From: Hydrocarboniphaga effusa AP103
Lineage (GTDB): Bacteria > Pseudomonadota > Gammaproteobacteria > Nevskiales > Nevskiaceae
Reading direction: 5' to 3'
DNA length: 64,000 bases
Assembly (NCBI RefSeq): GCF_000271305.1
Contig: NZ_AKGD01000003.1
Span: 186,001 to 250,000, forward strand
Position numbers and translations under genes: made by a program. The notes beneath the pieces are model-generated. The model had not been told where the DNA came from. It searched no databases and saw only the letters and a list, made by a program, of their open reading frames with translations. Within the stretch, counting starts at the first letter, position 1; each line of letters starts with the position of its first letter. Below are positions 48,773-59,101 of the stretch, piece by piece.

Positions 48773-49423
48773 ATGTATCAGCCGCGCCACTTCGAGGTTC
48801 GTGACCGTGAGGCGATGCTCGCGCTCGTTGCCGCGTATCCGCTGGCGACGCTGGTGATGTCCACGGACGATGGGCTGCAAGCCAATCACGTTCCGCTGTA
48901 CGTACACATCGGCGAAGCCGGCGATCTGCAGCTGCACGGACACGTTGCGCGTGCCAATCCCCTGTGGCGCGATGGGCGTGCCGATCGCGAAGTGCTGGCC
49001 GTGTTCAATGGCCCGCAGGCCTACGTCACGCCGAGCTGGTATCCGAGCAAGCGCGAGCACGGCAAAGCGGTTCCGACCTGGAATTACAGCGTCGTTCATG
49101 CACACGGCTCGCTACGCGTGCACGACGACAGGCACTGGCTGCGCGCACAGGTCGATGAACTCACGAAGCGTCACGAACGAGCGCGCGATCCGGCCTGGTC
49201 GATCGACGACGCGCCGGCCGATTATCTCGACGCCATGCTGGGTGCCATCGTCGGCATCGAGCTGCGCGTGAGCCGGCTCGAAGGCAAGTTCAAGCTCAGC
49301 CAGAACCAACCGGCCGCCAACAAGGCCGGTGTGTTGGCCGGCCTGTCCGCCGAGGCCGCACCCCAAGCACGAGCCGTCGCCGACGCCATGCGCTCGATCA
49401 CCCTGAATTCAACCTTGTCGTAG
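48773..49423 (+). CDS. FMN-binding PaiB-like protein
   Basis: 216 residues. [10 protein letters not shown] at the start, [20 protein letters not shown] and [21 protein letters not shown] are the PaiB family signature (split-barrel flavin-binding fold). Bacillus PaiB is described as a negative regulator of sporulation and degradative enzymes; in proteobacteria the function is unclear and protein or heme/FMN binding are possibilities. It sits between prmB and aroC with short gaps and probably shares their transcript. Confidence 0.88.
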   Translation: MYQPRHFEVRDREAMLALVAAYPLATLVMSTDDGLQANHVPLYVHIGEAGDLQLHGHVARANPLWRDGRADREVLAVFNGPQAYVTPSWYPSKREHGKAVPTWNYSVVHAHGSLRVHDDRHWLRAQVDELTKRHERARDPAWSIDDAPADYLDAMLGAIVGIELRVSRLEGKFKLSQNQPAANKAGVLAGLSAEAAPQARAVADAMRSITLNSTLS

Positions 49424-49434
49424 CCGAGATTGCG

Positions 49435-50526
49435 ATGTCCGGAAACACGTTTGGCAAGTTGTTCTGCGTCACCAGCTTCGGCGAAAGCCACGGCCCTGCG
49501 ATCGGCTGCGTCGTCGACGGCTGCCCGCCGGGGCTCGAACTGTCCGAAGCCGACATCCAGCCCGATCTCGATCGGCGCAAGCCCGGAACGAGCAAATACG
49601 TCACCCAGCGCAAGGAAGAGGACAAGGTCCGCATCCTGTCGGGTGTGTTCGAGGGCAGGACCACCGGCACGCCGATCGCGCTGCTGATCGAGAACACCGA
49701 CCAGCGCAGCTACGACTACGCCAAGATTTCGCAGGTGTTCCGCCCGAATCACGCCGACTACGCCTATATCCAGAAGTACGGCATTCGCGATCATCGCGGC
49801 GGCGGGCGCAGCTCGGCGCGCGAGACCGCGGTGCGCGTGGCGGCTGGCGCCATCGCCAAGAAGCTGCTGCGCGAGAAGTTCGGCATCCGGGTGCGCGGCT
49901 ATCTGTCGCAGATGGGCGATATCGAGATCGCGTTCAAGTCCTGGGACGAGATCGACCGGAACGCCTTCTTCGCGCCCGATGCCTCGCGCGTGCCGGAGCT
50001 CGAAGCGCTCATCGATACGCTGCGCAGCGAAGGCGATTCGATCGGTGCGCGCATCGAAGTGGTCGCGACCAACGTGCCGCCGGGCCTCGGCGAACCCGTG
50101 TTCGATCGGCTCGACGCCGATCTCGCGCACGCGCTCATGGGCATCAACGCGGTCAAGGGCGTCGAGATCGGGGATGGCATGAAGGTGGCCGCGATGCGCG
50201 GCACCGAGCATCGCGACGAGATGACGCCCGACGGCTTTCTGTCGAATCACTCGGGCGGCGTCGCTGGCGGCATCAGCACCGGCCAGGACATCGTCTGCGC
50301 GATCGCGATCAAGCCCACGTCGAGCATCACCACGCCGGGCAAGTCGATCGACAGCGAGGGCAAGGCCGTGGACATGCGCACGACCGGCCGGCACGACCCC
50401 TGCGTGGGCGTGCGCGCCACACCGATCGCCGAAGCGATGGTCGCGCTCGTGCTGGTCGATCACTGGCTGCGCAATCGTGCCCAGTGCGGCGACGTGGTGC
50501 CGGAAACGCCCCGCATCACCGGCTGA
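49435..50526 (+). CDS. aroC: Chorismate synthase
   Basis: 363 residues. [19 protein letters not shown], the [20 protein letters not shown] block and [14 protein letters not shown] are the three family signatures. It removes phosphate from EPSP to give chorismate using reduced FMN. Follows the PaiB-like gene by 11 bases. The next 291 bases (50527-50817) hold no gene I recognise. Confidence 0.97.
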   Translation: MSGNTFGKLFCVTSFGESHGPAIGCVVDGCPPGLELSEADIQPDLDRRKPGTSKYVTQRKEEDKVRILSGVFEGRTTGTPIALLIENTDQRSYDYAKISQVFRPNHADYAYIQKYGIRDHRGGGRSSARETAVRVAAGAIAKKLLREKFGIRVRGYLSQMGDIEIAFKSWDEIDRNAFFAPDASRVPELEALIDTLRSEGDSIGARIEVVATNVPPGLGEPVFDRLDADLAHALMGINAVKGVEIGDGMKVAAMRGTEHRDEMTPDGFLSNHSGGVAGGISTGQDIVCAIAIKPTSSITTPGKSIDSEGKAVDMRTTGRHDPCVGVRATPIAEAMVALVLVDHWLRNRAQCGDVVPETPRITG

Positions 50527-50817
50527 TCGGAGCTCCACCCGAAACCGGCGAATCGACGACAGTGGCGGCGCGGCGAGGCCGCCGCTTCGAACCCGCCTTC
50601 AGCAGCGCGAACTCTGCGCCGAAAGCTCCGGACTGGTTCATGCCGTGCGGGCTTCAGGCGTACTGGCCGTCGGATCGCGGCGACTCCGCCTCGACGCCGA
50701 GGCCGGGCGGCAGACAGCTCTGTTCGATCGTGTCCTGAGGGTCTTCCGAGTTGCGCCGCGCGCTGGAGACTGTTGCAGTAGCCCGACGATCAAGGGACAA
50801 AACCTCGGGAGGGTTGC

Positions 50818-52362
50818 ATGTCCGAATGGCATTTGCGCCCCGGCCGCCTGCGGCTGCGGGAACTGCGGCATCTGCTCAATGGCCAGGCGCGGCTGTCGAT
50901 CGAGGCGGACGCCTGGGACGCCGTCGAAGCGTCCGCCTCGGCCGTGCAGGTGGCGGTCGCGCGCGGTGAGCCGGCGTACGGCATCAATACCGGCTTCGGC
51001 AAGCTCGCCAAGACCCACATCGCGGCCGACCAGCTTCGGCAGCTGCAGACCAACCTGGTGCGCTCGCATGCGGTCGGCACCGGTCCGCTGCTCGACGACG
51101 AGACCGTGCGGCTCATGCTCGTGCTCAAGGCCGCGAGCCTCGCGCGCGGCGCCTCGGGCGTGCGCAGGCTGGTCATCGAATCGCTGCTCGCGCTGTGCAA
51201 CGCGGGCGTGCTGCCCTGCGTTCCGGCCAAGGGCTCGGTCGGCGCCTCGGGCGATCTGGCGCCGCTCGCGCACATGACGCTGGCGCTGATGGGCGAGGGC
51301 GAGGTGCGCGTCAACGGCGTGATCGGGCCGGCAGGCCAGGCTTTGCAGCGCGCCGGCATCAGCCCCTTGCAGCTCGAAGCCAAGGAAGGGCTCGCGCTGC
51401 TCAACGGAACCCAGGCGTCGACCGCGCTTGCGCTGCGCGGCCTGCTCGAAGCCGAAGACCTGTTCGCCGCCGCGGTGGTCGCCGGCTCCGTTTCGGTCGA
51501 TGCGGCGCGCGGCTCCGATGCGCCGTTCGACGAGCGCATCCATCTCGTGCGCGGCCAGCCCGGGCAGATCGCGGTGGCGGCGGCGTATCGACGCCTGCTC
51601 GAAGGCAGCCAGATCCGGCGGTCGCACCTGGTCAACGACGATCGCGTGCAGGACCCGTACAGCCTGCGCTGCCAGCCGCAGGTCATGGGCGCCTGCCTCG
51701 ATCTGCTGCACAACGCGGCGCGCACACTGACCATCGAGGCCAACGCGGTCAGCGACAACCCGCTGGTGTTCGTCAATGGCGCGGACTCCGAAGTGCTTTC
51801 GGGCGGCAACTTCCACGCCGAGCCGGTCGCGCTCGCGGCCGACACGCTGGCGCTCGCGATCGCCGAGATCGGGGCCTTGTCCGAGCGTCGCATCGCCCTG
51901 CTGATCGACGCGAGCCTGTCGGGCCTGCCACCGTTTCTCGTGCGCGAGCCCGGCCTGAACTCGGGCTTCATGATGGCGCACGTGACCGCCGCGGCGCTGG
52001 CGTCCGAGAACAAATCGCTCGCGCATCCGGCCAGCGTCGACAGCCTGCCGACTTCGGCGAACCAGGAGGATCACGTCAGCATGGCGACCTTCGCCGCAAG
52101 ACGGCTGCTGGAGATGGCGGCGAACACGCGCGACATCGTCGGCATCGAGCTGCTCGCGGCCGTGCAGGGCATCGATCTCCACGCGCCGCTGCAAACCTCC
52201 GAGCCCCTGCAGCACGTGCGTGAAGCGGTCCGCGAGCGCGTCGCCTTCTACGATCGCGATCGCTACTTCGCTCCGGATATCGCGGCCGTGCGCGGCTTGC
52301 TGCTCGAGGAGGCGCTGACGCCGATGGTGTCGGAACTGCTGCCGAGCTGGGCGCCGGCCTGA
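50818..52362 (+). CDS. hutH: Histidine ammonia-lyase
   Basis: 514 residues; GGGAGGG lies just upstream of the [18 protein letters not shown] contains the Ala142-Ser143-Gly144 triad that cyclises to the MIO cofactor. The PNTGFGKL-type entry (GINTGFGKL) and QEDHVSM are also conserved. It deaminates histidine to urocanate. No hutU, hutI or hutG lies in the window, so the rest of the pathway is elsewhere or the enzyme serves another aryl-amino acid; the signature favours histidine. Confidence 0.92.
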   Translation: MSEWHLRPGRLRLRELRHLLNGQARLSIEADAWDAVEASASAVQVAVARGEPAYGINTGFGKLAKTHIAADQLRQLQTNLVRSHAVGTGPLLDDETVRLMLVLKAASLARGASGVRRLVIESLLALCNAGVLPCVPAKGSVGASGDLAPLAHMTLALMGEGEVRVNGVIGPAGQALQRAGISPLQLEAKEGLALLNGTQASTALALRGLLEAEDLFAAAVVAGSVSVDAARGSDAPFDERIHLVRGQPGQIAVAAAYRRLLEGSQIRRSHLVNDDRVQDPYSLRCQPQVMGACLDLLHNAARTLTIEANAVSDNPLVFVNGADSEVLSGGNFHAEPVALAADTLALAIAEIGALSERRIALLIDASLSGLPPFLVREPGLNSGFMMAHVTAAALASENKSLAHPASVDSLPTSANQEDHVSMATFAARRLLEMAANTRDIVGIELLAAVQGIDLHAPLQTSEPLQHVREAVRERVAFYDRDRYFAPDIAAVRGLLLEEALTPMVSELLPSWAPA

Positions 52363-52381
52363 GGCCCGCGGCGCTGCGGCC

Positions 52382-55300
52382 TCAGTGGAAGTCGCGGGAA
52401 AGCGACGGAATCTCGGACAGCAGGTAACTCACGTCGCGGAACTTCTCGACCATGACGTGGATGACGCCGCTGGTCGACTGCACTTCGCCGGTCACCACAG
52501 CGACGCGCGCGCCGAGCACTTCGGCGCGATGGTTCTCGACGAACTGCGGCCGCAGGATCAGGTTCACGCTGCCGGTTTCGTCTTCGATGGTCATGAACAT
52601 CACGCCCTTGGCGGTCGGCGGCCGCTGGCGAAACATCACCATGCCGGCGACGCGCAGCTTGCTGCGGTCCTTGGCGTCGACGACATCCTTGGCGGTGCTC
52701 ACCTTGCGCGTGCTCAGGCGCTCGCGCAGCAAGGCCAGCGGATGCTGGCGCAACGAAAGGCCCAGGCTGCGGTAGTCGTCGAGCACGTCTTCGCCGGGTG
52801 TCGGCGCGCGCAGATCGCCGGCGCCTTCGAGCTGCCGGTCCATGTGCAGCGCGGTATCGGTTTGATGCGCGGCGACGTTCCAGCGCGCCGCGTGACGATG
52901 ACCACTGAGGCTTTCGAGCGCGCCGGCATTGGCGAGCACGAGCAGCTCGCGACGCGAAAGACCGGCCCTGCGCGCGAGATCGTCGGTGTTCTTGAACGCG
53001 CCCAGCCGGCGTGCGTCGGCGATGGAGGAGCTGGAAGTTTCCGACAGGCCTTCCACCTGCAGCAGGCCGAGCCGCAATGCGGGATGTTCGCTGCCTTCGA
53101 CGCGTTCGAGCGTGCATTCGTAATGGCTGTGCTGCACGTCGACGGCGCGCACCTCGACGCCCGAACGCCGCGCTTCGGCAACCAGCATCGATGGCGGATA
53201 AAAACCCATCGGCTGGCTGTTGAGCAGCGAGCCGATGAAGGCCGCCGGGTGATGACACTTGAGATACGAGGACGCGTACGCGAGCAGCGCGAAGCTCGCC
53301 GAATGCGATTCGGGAAAGCCGTAGGAGCCGAAGCCGAGGATGCGTTGGTAGATTTCCTCCGCGAACTCGCGCGTGTACTGGCCCTGCCTGTTATTGAGCA
53401 TGCCGTTGATGAGCTTCTCCTTGAGATGCTCGAGTCCGCCATGGCGCTTCCAGGCCGCCATCGAGCGGCGCATCTGATCGGCTTCTCCGGGCGTGAACTG
53501 CGCCGCGGTGATCGCGATCTGCATGACCTGCTCTTGAAAGATCGGCACGCCCAGCGTGCGCTGCAGAATGCCGTGCAGTTGCGACGGGTAGTAGCGATCG
53601 AAGTCGTTTTCAGGCGGCAGGCCCTGTTCCTTGCGCTGGCGCTGCTCCGCGCGCCGCTGCAGATACGGATGCACCATGCCGCCGGTGATCGGACCGGGGC
53701 GCACGATCGCGATCTGGATCACCAGATCATAAAAACTTTCCGGCAGCAGACGAGGCAGCATGCTTTGCTGCGCGCGCGATTCGATTTGAAACACGCCGAT
53801 CGTCTTCGCCTGCCGGATCATCTCGTAGGTCGGCTCGTCGTCGCGCGGAATGTTCGCGACCGTGTAGCGCTTCGCCGGATCGAAGCCTTCGACGAGATCG
53901 AAGCATTTGCGCAGCGCCGTGAGCATGCCGAGCGCGAGTACGTCGACCTTGAGCAGGCCCAGCGATTCGAGATCGTCCTTGTCCCATTGAATGACCTGCC
54001 GGCCTGGCATCGCCGCGTTCTCGATCGGCACGAGCTCATCGAGCGGGCGCTGCGAAATCACGAAGCCGCCGACGTGCTGCGACAGGTGGCGCGGAAAGCC
54101 GGTGAGTTCCGAAGTCAGCCTGAGCCAATGCTGCAGGCGCGTTGCTTCGGGATCGAAGCCTTGTTCGACGAGGCGATTCGCGAGCTCTTCCTTCTTGTCC
54201 CACCAGGCCAGCGCCTTGCTGACGCGATCGATGTCCTCGGGCTCCATGCCGAGCGCGCGGCCGACATCGCGCAAGGCCGAACGCGTGCGATAGCTGATGA
54301 CAGTCGCCGCAAGCGCACAGCGATGGCGTCCGTACTTTTTGAACACGTACTGGATGATTTCTTCGCGTCGCTCGTGCTCGAAATCGACATCGATGTCGGG
54401 TGGCTCGTTGCGCTCCTTCGACAGGAAGCGTTCGAACAGCAGCTGCTCTTCGGCCGGATTGACCGAGGTCACGCCCAGCGCATAGCAGACCGCCGAATTC
54501 GCCGCGCTGCCGCGACCCTGGCACAGAATGCCGCGCGCGTTGGCCTCGCGAACGATGTCCTCGACCGTCAGGAAGAAAGCTTCGTACTGCAGCTCGGCGA
54601 TCAGCGCGAGCTCCTTGTCGATCTGATCGCGCACGGCGCGTGAGGCGCCCTGCGGCCAGCGTCGGCGCATGCCCCGTTCGGTCAGTGCGCGCAGATAGGA
54701 CGTCGCGTCGTGGCCTTGCGGCACGAGTTCGGAGGGGTAGTCGTATCTGATCTGCTTGAGATCGAAGCGGCAGCGCCCGGCGATGCGCAGCGTCTCGTTG
54801 AGCATCGCCCGCGGATACAGCGTCAAAAGCTCGTCGAGGCTGCGCAAGCGCCGCTCCGCGTTCGGCAGCAGCGCCTTGCCGCATTCGGACACCGGCTTGC
54901 CGATGCGAACGGCGGTCAGCACGTCGTGCAGCATCTTGCGCGCGCGATCGTGGAACAGCACGCCGCCGGCGGCGACGCAACCTAGCCCGCTTGCTTGCGC
55001 CAGTTGCTGGCGATGCGCGAGCAGGGCTGCGTCGTCGGGGCCGCGATGCAGCTCGACGGCGAGCCAGGTTTGCGTGGTGCGCTCCGCGAGCCAGTGTCCG
55101 TGCTCGTTCGTGCTGTGCTCGTCGGCGAGCCAGAGCGCGAGGCAGCGATCGAGCGCATCGCAATCGCGCCGATGCAGTTCGTAGCGGCCCTTGGGCTGCG
55201 TTTGCCGGCCGCGCGTGATGAGCCGGCTGATCTGCGAATAGGCTTCGATATCGGGCGCGAGCAGCACGAACGACGGGCCGTCGCGCAAATGAAATTCGGC

Positions 55301-55579
55301 CCCGACGATCAGCGCGGGCTCCGGCGGCCATTGGCGATGCAGTTCATCGAGCGTGGAGGGAGTCGCTTCGCTGATGGCTTTTTCGCGTTGTTCCACGTAG
55401 GACCTGATCGCGTCGCGTGCCCGCACGATGCCGGCGAGCGAGCACTCGTCGGTGATCGCGATCGCCGCATAGCCGAGCCTGGCCGCGCGCGTGACGAGCT
55501 CATCCGCATGCGAGGCGCCGCGCTGAAAGCTGAAATTGCTCAGGCAGTGCAGTTCGGCATAGGCGGCGGGCGGGCTCAT
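52382..55579 (-). CDS. dnaE2: Error-prone DNA polymerase DnaE2
   Basis: 1065 residues from ATG 55579. N-terminal PHP domain (YAELHCLSNFSFQRGASH), DNA polymerase III alpha palm with PDIDVDFEHERR catalytic Asp pair, finger/HhH region and a C-terminal OB domain (about 965-1040). It is shorter than replicative DnaE, as expected of DnaE2. With ImuA and ImuB it performs damage-induced mutagenic bypass synthesis. It is the last gene of the split imu cassette and converges with hutH. Confidence 0.95.
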   Translation of the reverse strand: MSPPAAYAELHCLSNFSFQRGASHADELVTRAARLGYAAIAITDECSLAGIVRARDAIRSYVEQREKAISEATPSTLDELHRQWPPEPALIVGAEFHLRDGPSFVLLAPDIEAYSQISRLITRGRQTQPKGRYELHRRDCDALDRCLALWLADEHSTNEHGHWLAERTTQTWLAVELHRGPDDAALLAHRQQLAQASGLGCVAAGGVLFHDRARKMLHDVLTAVRIGKPVSECGKALLPNAERRLRSLDELLTLYPRAMLNETLRIAGRCRFDLKQIRYDYPSELVPQGHDATSYLRALTERGMRRRWPQGASRAVRDQIDKELALIAELQYEAFFLTVEDIVREANARGILCQGRGSAANSAVCYALGVTSVNPAEEQLLFERFLSKERNEPPDIDVDFEHERREEIIQYVFKKYGRHRCALAATVISYRTRSALRDVGRALGMEPEDIDRVSKALAWWDKKEELANRLVEQGFDPEATRLQHWLRLTSELTGFPRHLSQHVGGFVISQRPLDELVPIENAAMPGRQVIQWDKDDLESLGLLKVDVLALGMLTALRKCFDLVEGFDPAKRYTVANIPRDDEPTYEMIRQAKTIGVFQIESRAQQSMLPRLLPESFYDLVIQIAIVRPGPITGGMVHPYLQRRAEQRQRKEQGLPPENDFDRYYPSQLHGILQRTLGVPIFQEQVMQIAITAAQFTPGEADQMRRSMAAWKRHGGLEHLKEKLINGMLNNRQGQYTREFAEEIYQRILGFGSYGFPESHSASFALLAYASSYLKCHHPAAFIGSLLNSQPMGFYPPSMLVAEARRSGVEVRAVDVQHSHYECTLERVEGSEHPALRLGLLQVEGLSETSSSSIADARRLGAFKNTDDLARRAGLSRRELLVLANAGALESLSGHRHAARWNVAAHQTDTALHMDRQLEGAGDLRAPTPGEDVLDDYRSLGLSLRQHPLALLRERLSTRKVSTAKDVVDAKDRSKLRVAGMVMFRQRPPTAKGVMFMTIEDETGSVNLILRPQFVENHRAEVLGARVAVVTGEVQSTSGVIHVMVEKFRDVSYLLSEIPSLSRDFH

Positions 55580-55687
55580 GACGCTATTGTCCGCCAGCCC
55601 GTTGCATCCGTGTGGCATGCGAAGCCGTATGATCGCGCGTCTTCAACACGTCGTCGGCCAGGCCGTCGACATCGACCGAGGTTCGCC

Positions 55688-56260
55688 ATGGCTGTTTCCG
55701 CAATGTTGGGTGTGCGCCGCATCGCCGCGGCGGTTCTGCTGACCGGCTGCGTCGCGCTGCCGGCCTGGGCCAGCCTCGACATCGGCGCCGCCGCGCCGGA
55801 TTTCACGACCGAGGCGTCGTTGAACGGCCAGCTGTTCACGTTCTCGCTTGCCGATGCGCTCAAGCAGGGGCCGGTGGTGGTGTATTTCTACCCGGCGGCG
55901 TTCACCAAGGGCTGCAACATCGAGGCGCGCAAGTTCGCCGAGGCGATCGACCAGTTCAAGGCGCTCGGAGCGCAGGTGATCGGGGTTTCGAAGGACAACA
56001 TCGAGACGCTGCACAAGTTCGCGGCGAGCCCGAGCGAATGCAACGGCAAGTTCGCGGTGGCGGCCGACCCCGGGCTCAAGATCGCGGAGAGTTACGACGC
56101 GACCTTGCTGGTGTACCCGGGGCATGCGGATCGCACGTCGTATGTGATCACGCCGGATGGGAAGGTGCTGTATGCCTATTCGGCCTTGAGTCCGGACAAG
56201 CATGTCGAGAATACCTTGAAGGCCTTGCGGGAGTGGAAGGCGGCGCAGACGCGGGGGTGA
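55688..56260 (+). CDS. Exported peroxiredoxin (AhpC/TSA, Bcp-like)
   Basis: 190 residues. The N-terminus (about 1-29) is a signal sequence; LTGC at 18-21 could be a lipobox, otherwise cleavage after AWA is likely. The thioredoxin-like domain carries the peroxidatic site in FYPAAFTKGC with Thr-x-x-Cys, and a later Cys in SPSECNGK may resolve it. It would reduce peroxides in the envelope. It lies in opposite orientation between dnaE2 and imuB, splitting the mutagenesis cassette. Confidence 0.87.
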   Translation: MAVSAMLGVRRIAAAVLLTGCVALPAWASLDIGAAAPDFTTEASLNGQLFTFSLADALKQGPVVVYFYPAAFTKGCNIEARKFAEAIDQFKALGAQVIGVSKDNIETLHKFAASPSECNGKFAVAADPGLKIAESYDATLLVYPGHADRTSYVITPDGKVLYAYSALSPDKHVENTLKALREWKAAQTRG

Positions 56261-56318
56261 TTCGGTTGCGGGGCTTTTATTGCTGCTGCTGCAGCTGAGC
56301 GCTGAGGGTTTTGGCCTT

Positions 56319-56369
56319 CCCGGCCGGGGGTTACTTTCTTTTCTTTTTGCTCCCCGGCCGGGGGTTACT
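56319..56369. repeat. Direct repeat CCCGGCCGGGGGTTACT, two copies
   Basis: The 17-base word occurs at 56319-56335 and 56353-56369, each with a palindromic CCCGGCCGGG and a TTACTTTCTTTTCTTTTTGC-type spacer between. It resembles widely spread GGGTTACTTTCTTTTGC intergenic repeats of gammaproteobacteria. The 319-base gap 56261-56579 holds only this and copy D, no gene. Confidence 0.7.
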
Positions 56370-56405
56370 CACACTGCTTGGACTAGGCACACTGCCGAAG
56401 AGCGC

Positions 56406-56460
56406 TCCCTCACCCGGCGCTGACGCGCCACCCTCTCCCGCGCGCGGGAGAGGGGACAGC
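56406..56460. repeat. Dispersed palindromic repeat, copy D
   Basis: CTCCCTCACCCGGCGCTGAC followed by the hairpin CCTCTCCCGCG/CGCGGGAGAGG. It is a single half unit of the family seen at 38447, 40746, 43326 and 63761, and separates two converging genes. Confidence 0.85.
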
Positions 56461-56579
56461 AAGCCGCAGCTGCGATCTGTTTTTGCTTTGCCGTTTGCCT
56501 TCCCGGCTTCCCTTGTGACGCATCGAGCATCGCCCGGCGAGGTCAAAAGTTCTTGGCGAAGAGCTGGCTCATCGCGAAG

Positions 56580-58049
56580 CTAACGAACACCGATCTCGCC
56601 CCCGGCATCACCAAACTCCAAGCCCTGCAAATACCACTTCCCATCGCGCCGATCCTGATAAACCCACAGGCTTTCACCATCGGCACCGGCGCTGCGGTAG
56701 TAATCGCGCTCCACCGGATCACCATCCCACCATCCGCCACTGATGCGCTCGGGCGCCGCCAATGGCGTACGCGGCGTCCACGGACGCGGATGCCGCAGCA
56801 GCCATAAGGGTCTCGGCGGCAAGGCATTCGCAGCGGCCGGTTTGAGCGATCCGTCCGGCGACCAGGCCCGCTCGGGCCGATGATCGTCGGCCAGCCCGGG
56901 CTGCCAGATCGCGGTATCGCCCAGGCGTGCGCGCAGCCGGTCGATCAGCCCGTTCCAGGCTTCGCCTCCACTGCTTTCGTCATCGTCGAACAAGCCGGCC
57001 TGCGGCGGCGCGAGCGCGGCGAAGCGGTCGGCGCTCAGGCGCAGTTCGGTGGCGGCGGCGCTCGGACCGCGTGCGGTCCAGCGTTCGCGCAACAGGCGGT
57101 GGAAGATGGCCGCGCTCTGCGTCGGCGCGGTGGTGCGCAGCACGAAGCGTTCGCCTTCGCTGCGTCGGCGCGCGAGCGTCAGCGTGAGCTGGCTCGTAGT
57201 GACCTGGCGGGCGCGCAAATAGGCCTCGAATTCGTCGAACAGCCGGCGCAGCGGAAACAGCAGGGCCTGCCAGTCGTCGATCTCGGCATCGAGGTCGAAG
57301 CGGCGCCGGTAACGTGCCGGCGGCACGAACCACGGACGCGGATCGGGCAACTGGCCGAACAGGCGCTGCAGGGCGCGCGGGAACTCCTGGCCCAGACGCG
57401 CCGCGAGCGCGGAAGCGCCGTGGCGACGCACGTCGGCGAGCGTCTGGTGGCCCGAGCCGGCGAGCACCGATTCGGCGGCCAGCGGCCAGCGCAGCATCGG
57501 GATCGGCAGCGGCGACAACTGCCGCGTCCAGTCGCCATCGCCATCGCCATCGCCATCGTCGTCATCGGTGATCGGCGCAAGCCCGGCGCGTGCGGCGACC
57601 GCGGCGGCTTCGAAGCTCGGCGCGATGCCGATGCGCGTGCTGTAAGGCAGCGGCGCGAGCAGCGCTTGCGCCCGAGCCATCAGCCCGTCGATGCCACCGA
57701 ACAGTTTCAGGCTCGGGCCGACATCGACGCTGACCGCGAGCCAGGGCGTGTCGAACAGCCCGCGCGGGGCTTCGCTGACGATGGCGATGCGATCGCCGAG
57801 CCCGTAGGCGGCGAAGGCCACGGCCTGCAGCGCCGCGGCTTCGGCCGCGGGGTCGCGCGGCAGTACGCGCAGATCGGGAAAGCGCGCCTGCACGCTGCCG
57901 AGCGCTTCGCCGAGGCCGATGCGCGCCTGCGTGCCGCCGACCACCCAGCGCCGCGAGCCGTGCTGGGCGTAGACGACGCTGCGGCTCGCGTCCGCGTTCA
58001 AGGCTTCGAGCGGCAGCTGCGGCAGCTGGATGCAAAGCCAGAGGCTCAT
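56580..58049 (-). CDS. imuB: ImuB, inactive Y-family polymerase-like mutagenesis protein
   Basis: 489 residues. It has the Y-family fold (palm part with VSVDVGPSLKLFGG, little finger near 260-350), but the N-terminal catalytic acidic residue of active polymerases is absent (LWLCIQLPQLPLEAL), as is typical for ImuB. ImuB links DnaE2 to the beta clamp. A GCCATC tandem repeat (57534-57557) encodes a run of alternating Asp-Gly near residue 170. It overlaps imuA by four bases. Confidence 0.92.
   Translation of the reverse strand: MSLWLCIQLPQLPLEALNADASRSVVYAQHGSRRWVVGGTQARIGLGEALGSVQARFPDLRVLPRDPAAEAAALQAVAFAAYGLGDRIAIVSEAPRGLFDTPWLAVSVDVGPSLKLFGGIDGLMARAQALLAPLPYSTRIGIAPSFEAAAVAARAGLAPITDDDDGDGDGDGDWTRQLSPLPIPMLRWPLAAESVLAGSGHQTLADVRRHGASALAARLGQEFPRALQRLFGQLPDPRPWFVPPARYRRRFDLDAEIDDWQALLFPLRRLFDEFEAYLRARQVTTSQLTLTLARRRSEGERFVLRTTAPTQSAAIFHRLLRERWTARGPSAAATELRLSADRFAALAPPQAGLFDDDESSGGEAWNGLIDRLRARLGDTAIWQPGLADDHRPERAWSPDGSLKPAAANALPPRPLWLLRHPRPWTPRTPLAAPERISGGWWDGDPVERDYYRSAGADGESLWVYQDRRDGKWYLQGLEFGDAGGEIGVR
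57534..57557 (+). repeat. GCCATC tandem repeat inside imuB
   Basis: Four exact GCCATC units in a row, flanked by partial GTCGTCATC. On the coding (minus) strand it reads GATGGC and gives Asp-Gly repeats. Length changes would keep the frame because the unit is six bases. Confidence 0.85.
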
Positions 58050-58675
58050 GCGGCCTGCCCGGCGAGCTTGAGACTCTGGCCGCTGCGTCCGCCGCGGGCC
58101 TTGAGGATGTCGATGCGCGGTCCGCCGGCTTCGGGCCGCAGGCCCAGGCGCAGGGCCGAGACCGAAGGCTGCTGGTGCGCACCGGGCGGACGCAGCAACA
58201 GGCCCAGCGGACCGCTGCCGGCCTGCTCGGCCGCGAGCTGCAGACGGCGCTGGACGCGCTCGTCGGCCGCCTCGCACCAGCCCACCACGGCGCCGAGCGC
58301 GCTGCTGCGCAGCAGCTGTTCGATGGCCCAGACGCCGTCGGCGGCCGACTCGGGCTGCACGATCCAGCAGCACTCGAGCGCGATGCCCGCGCCGGCGAGC
58401 GCGGGTGCATACGGCAGATGCGGCGGGGCGACCAGGGCGATGCGCTTTCCGGCCTGGCTCAGGCGCACGAGTGCCGGCAGCAGCAGTTTCCATTCACCGA
58501 CGCCCGGCCGCGGCAGCAGGATTTCGCTGATCGCCCCGCGCGGCCAGCCGCCGCCGGGAAGCAGCGCATCGAGCGCCGCATGGCCGGTGGGCTCGGCCGA
58601 GATGCGCTGCGCCTTGTGTCCGAGCCAGAGGTCGGAGCGCTGCAGCAGGCTGTCGGGAAGCGGACGCAGGGGCAC
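58046..58675 (-). CDS. imuA: ImuA, RecA/SulA-like mutagenesis factor
   Basis: 209 residues from GTG 58675. A RecA-like core with LDALLPGGGWPRGAISEILLP at the N-terminus and a C-terminal SLKLAGQAA-type tail, matching ImuA of xanthomonads and pseudomonads. First gene of the imuA-imuB transcript. I saw no E. coli-type LexA palindrome in the 426 bases upstream (58676-59101), a stretch with no gene. Confidence 0.88.
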   Translation of the reverse strand: MPLRPLPDSLLQRSDLWLGHKAQRISAEPTGHAALDALLPGGGWPRGAISEILLPRPGVGEWKLLLPALVRLSQAGKRIALVAPPHLPYAPALAGAGIALECCWIVQPESAADGVWAIEQLLRSSALGAVVGWCEAADERVQRRLQLAAEQAGSGPLGLLLRPPGAHQQPSVSALRLGLRPEAGGPRIDILKARGGRSGQSLKLAGQAA

Positions 58676-59101
58676 GGCAGAGAGACGGACGGCGACCGCG
58701 AAGGGTCATGGACGGATACGGTAGCGCCGCCGGCGCGCGGCGCAAACCGAGGCATACGCAGCTTCGGCGGAAGTGTCGGAATCGCTTCGGAAATTAGTTC
58801 GGAGTCGAGCCGAAGTGCTTGATCCGGCTCGCGTTTGTGATTTTTTGTTGGAAAGCGTCCGAAAAATCCGGGAGGGCTGGCTTGCGGCGCGTAGGGCCTG
58901 CGCTTGCCGTCGCACCGCCAGCTTGTTGACGCCCGCCCATCACCCGGCGGCGACAACACTTCGTCACCTTCGCCGCGGTGACAAAAAACCGCTGCTGAAG
59001 GGCGGCGAATCGCCCGCCAAGCCCTGGAACGGCGGTTGCACCTGCCGCCCGCCCGAAGGAATCGGTCCTTCGTGGCGGACACAACGGGTGTTGCCACGCG
59101 T

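Noticed and set aside
52361..52383. Terminator between hutH and dnaE2 (GAGGCC/GGCCTC)
   Set aside because: Short stem with an 11-base loop and no T run; too weak to call.
52385..54643. 752-codon plus-strand frame opposite dnaE2
   Set aside because: Antisense to a fully conserved polymerase with catalytic motifs; no family resemblance.
57534..57570. CRISPR-like array
   Set aside because: Short six-base units without spacers inside a coding gene; no CRISPR or cas gene was seen anywhere in the window.
58676..59101. LexA box or flagellar sigma-54 promoter between imuA and flhF
   Set aside because: No CTGT-N8-ACAG-like or TGGCAC-N5-TTGC-like match was convincing on either strand.
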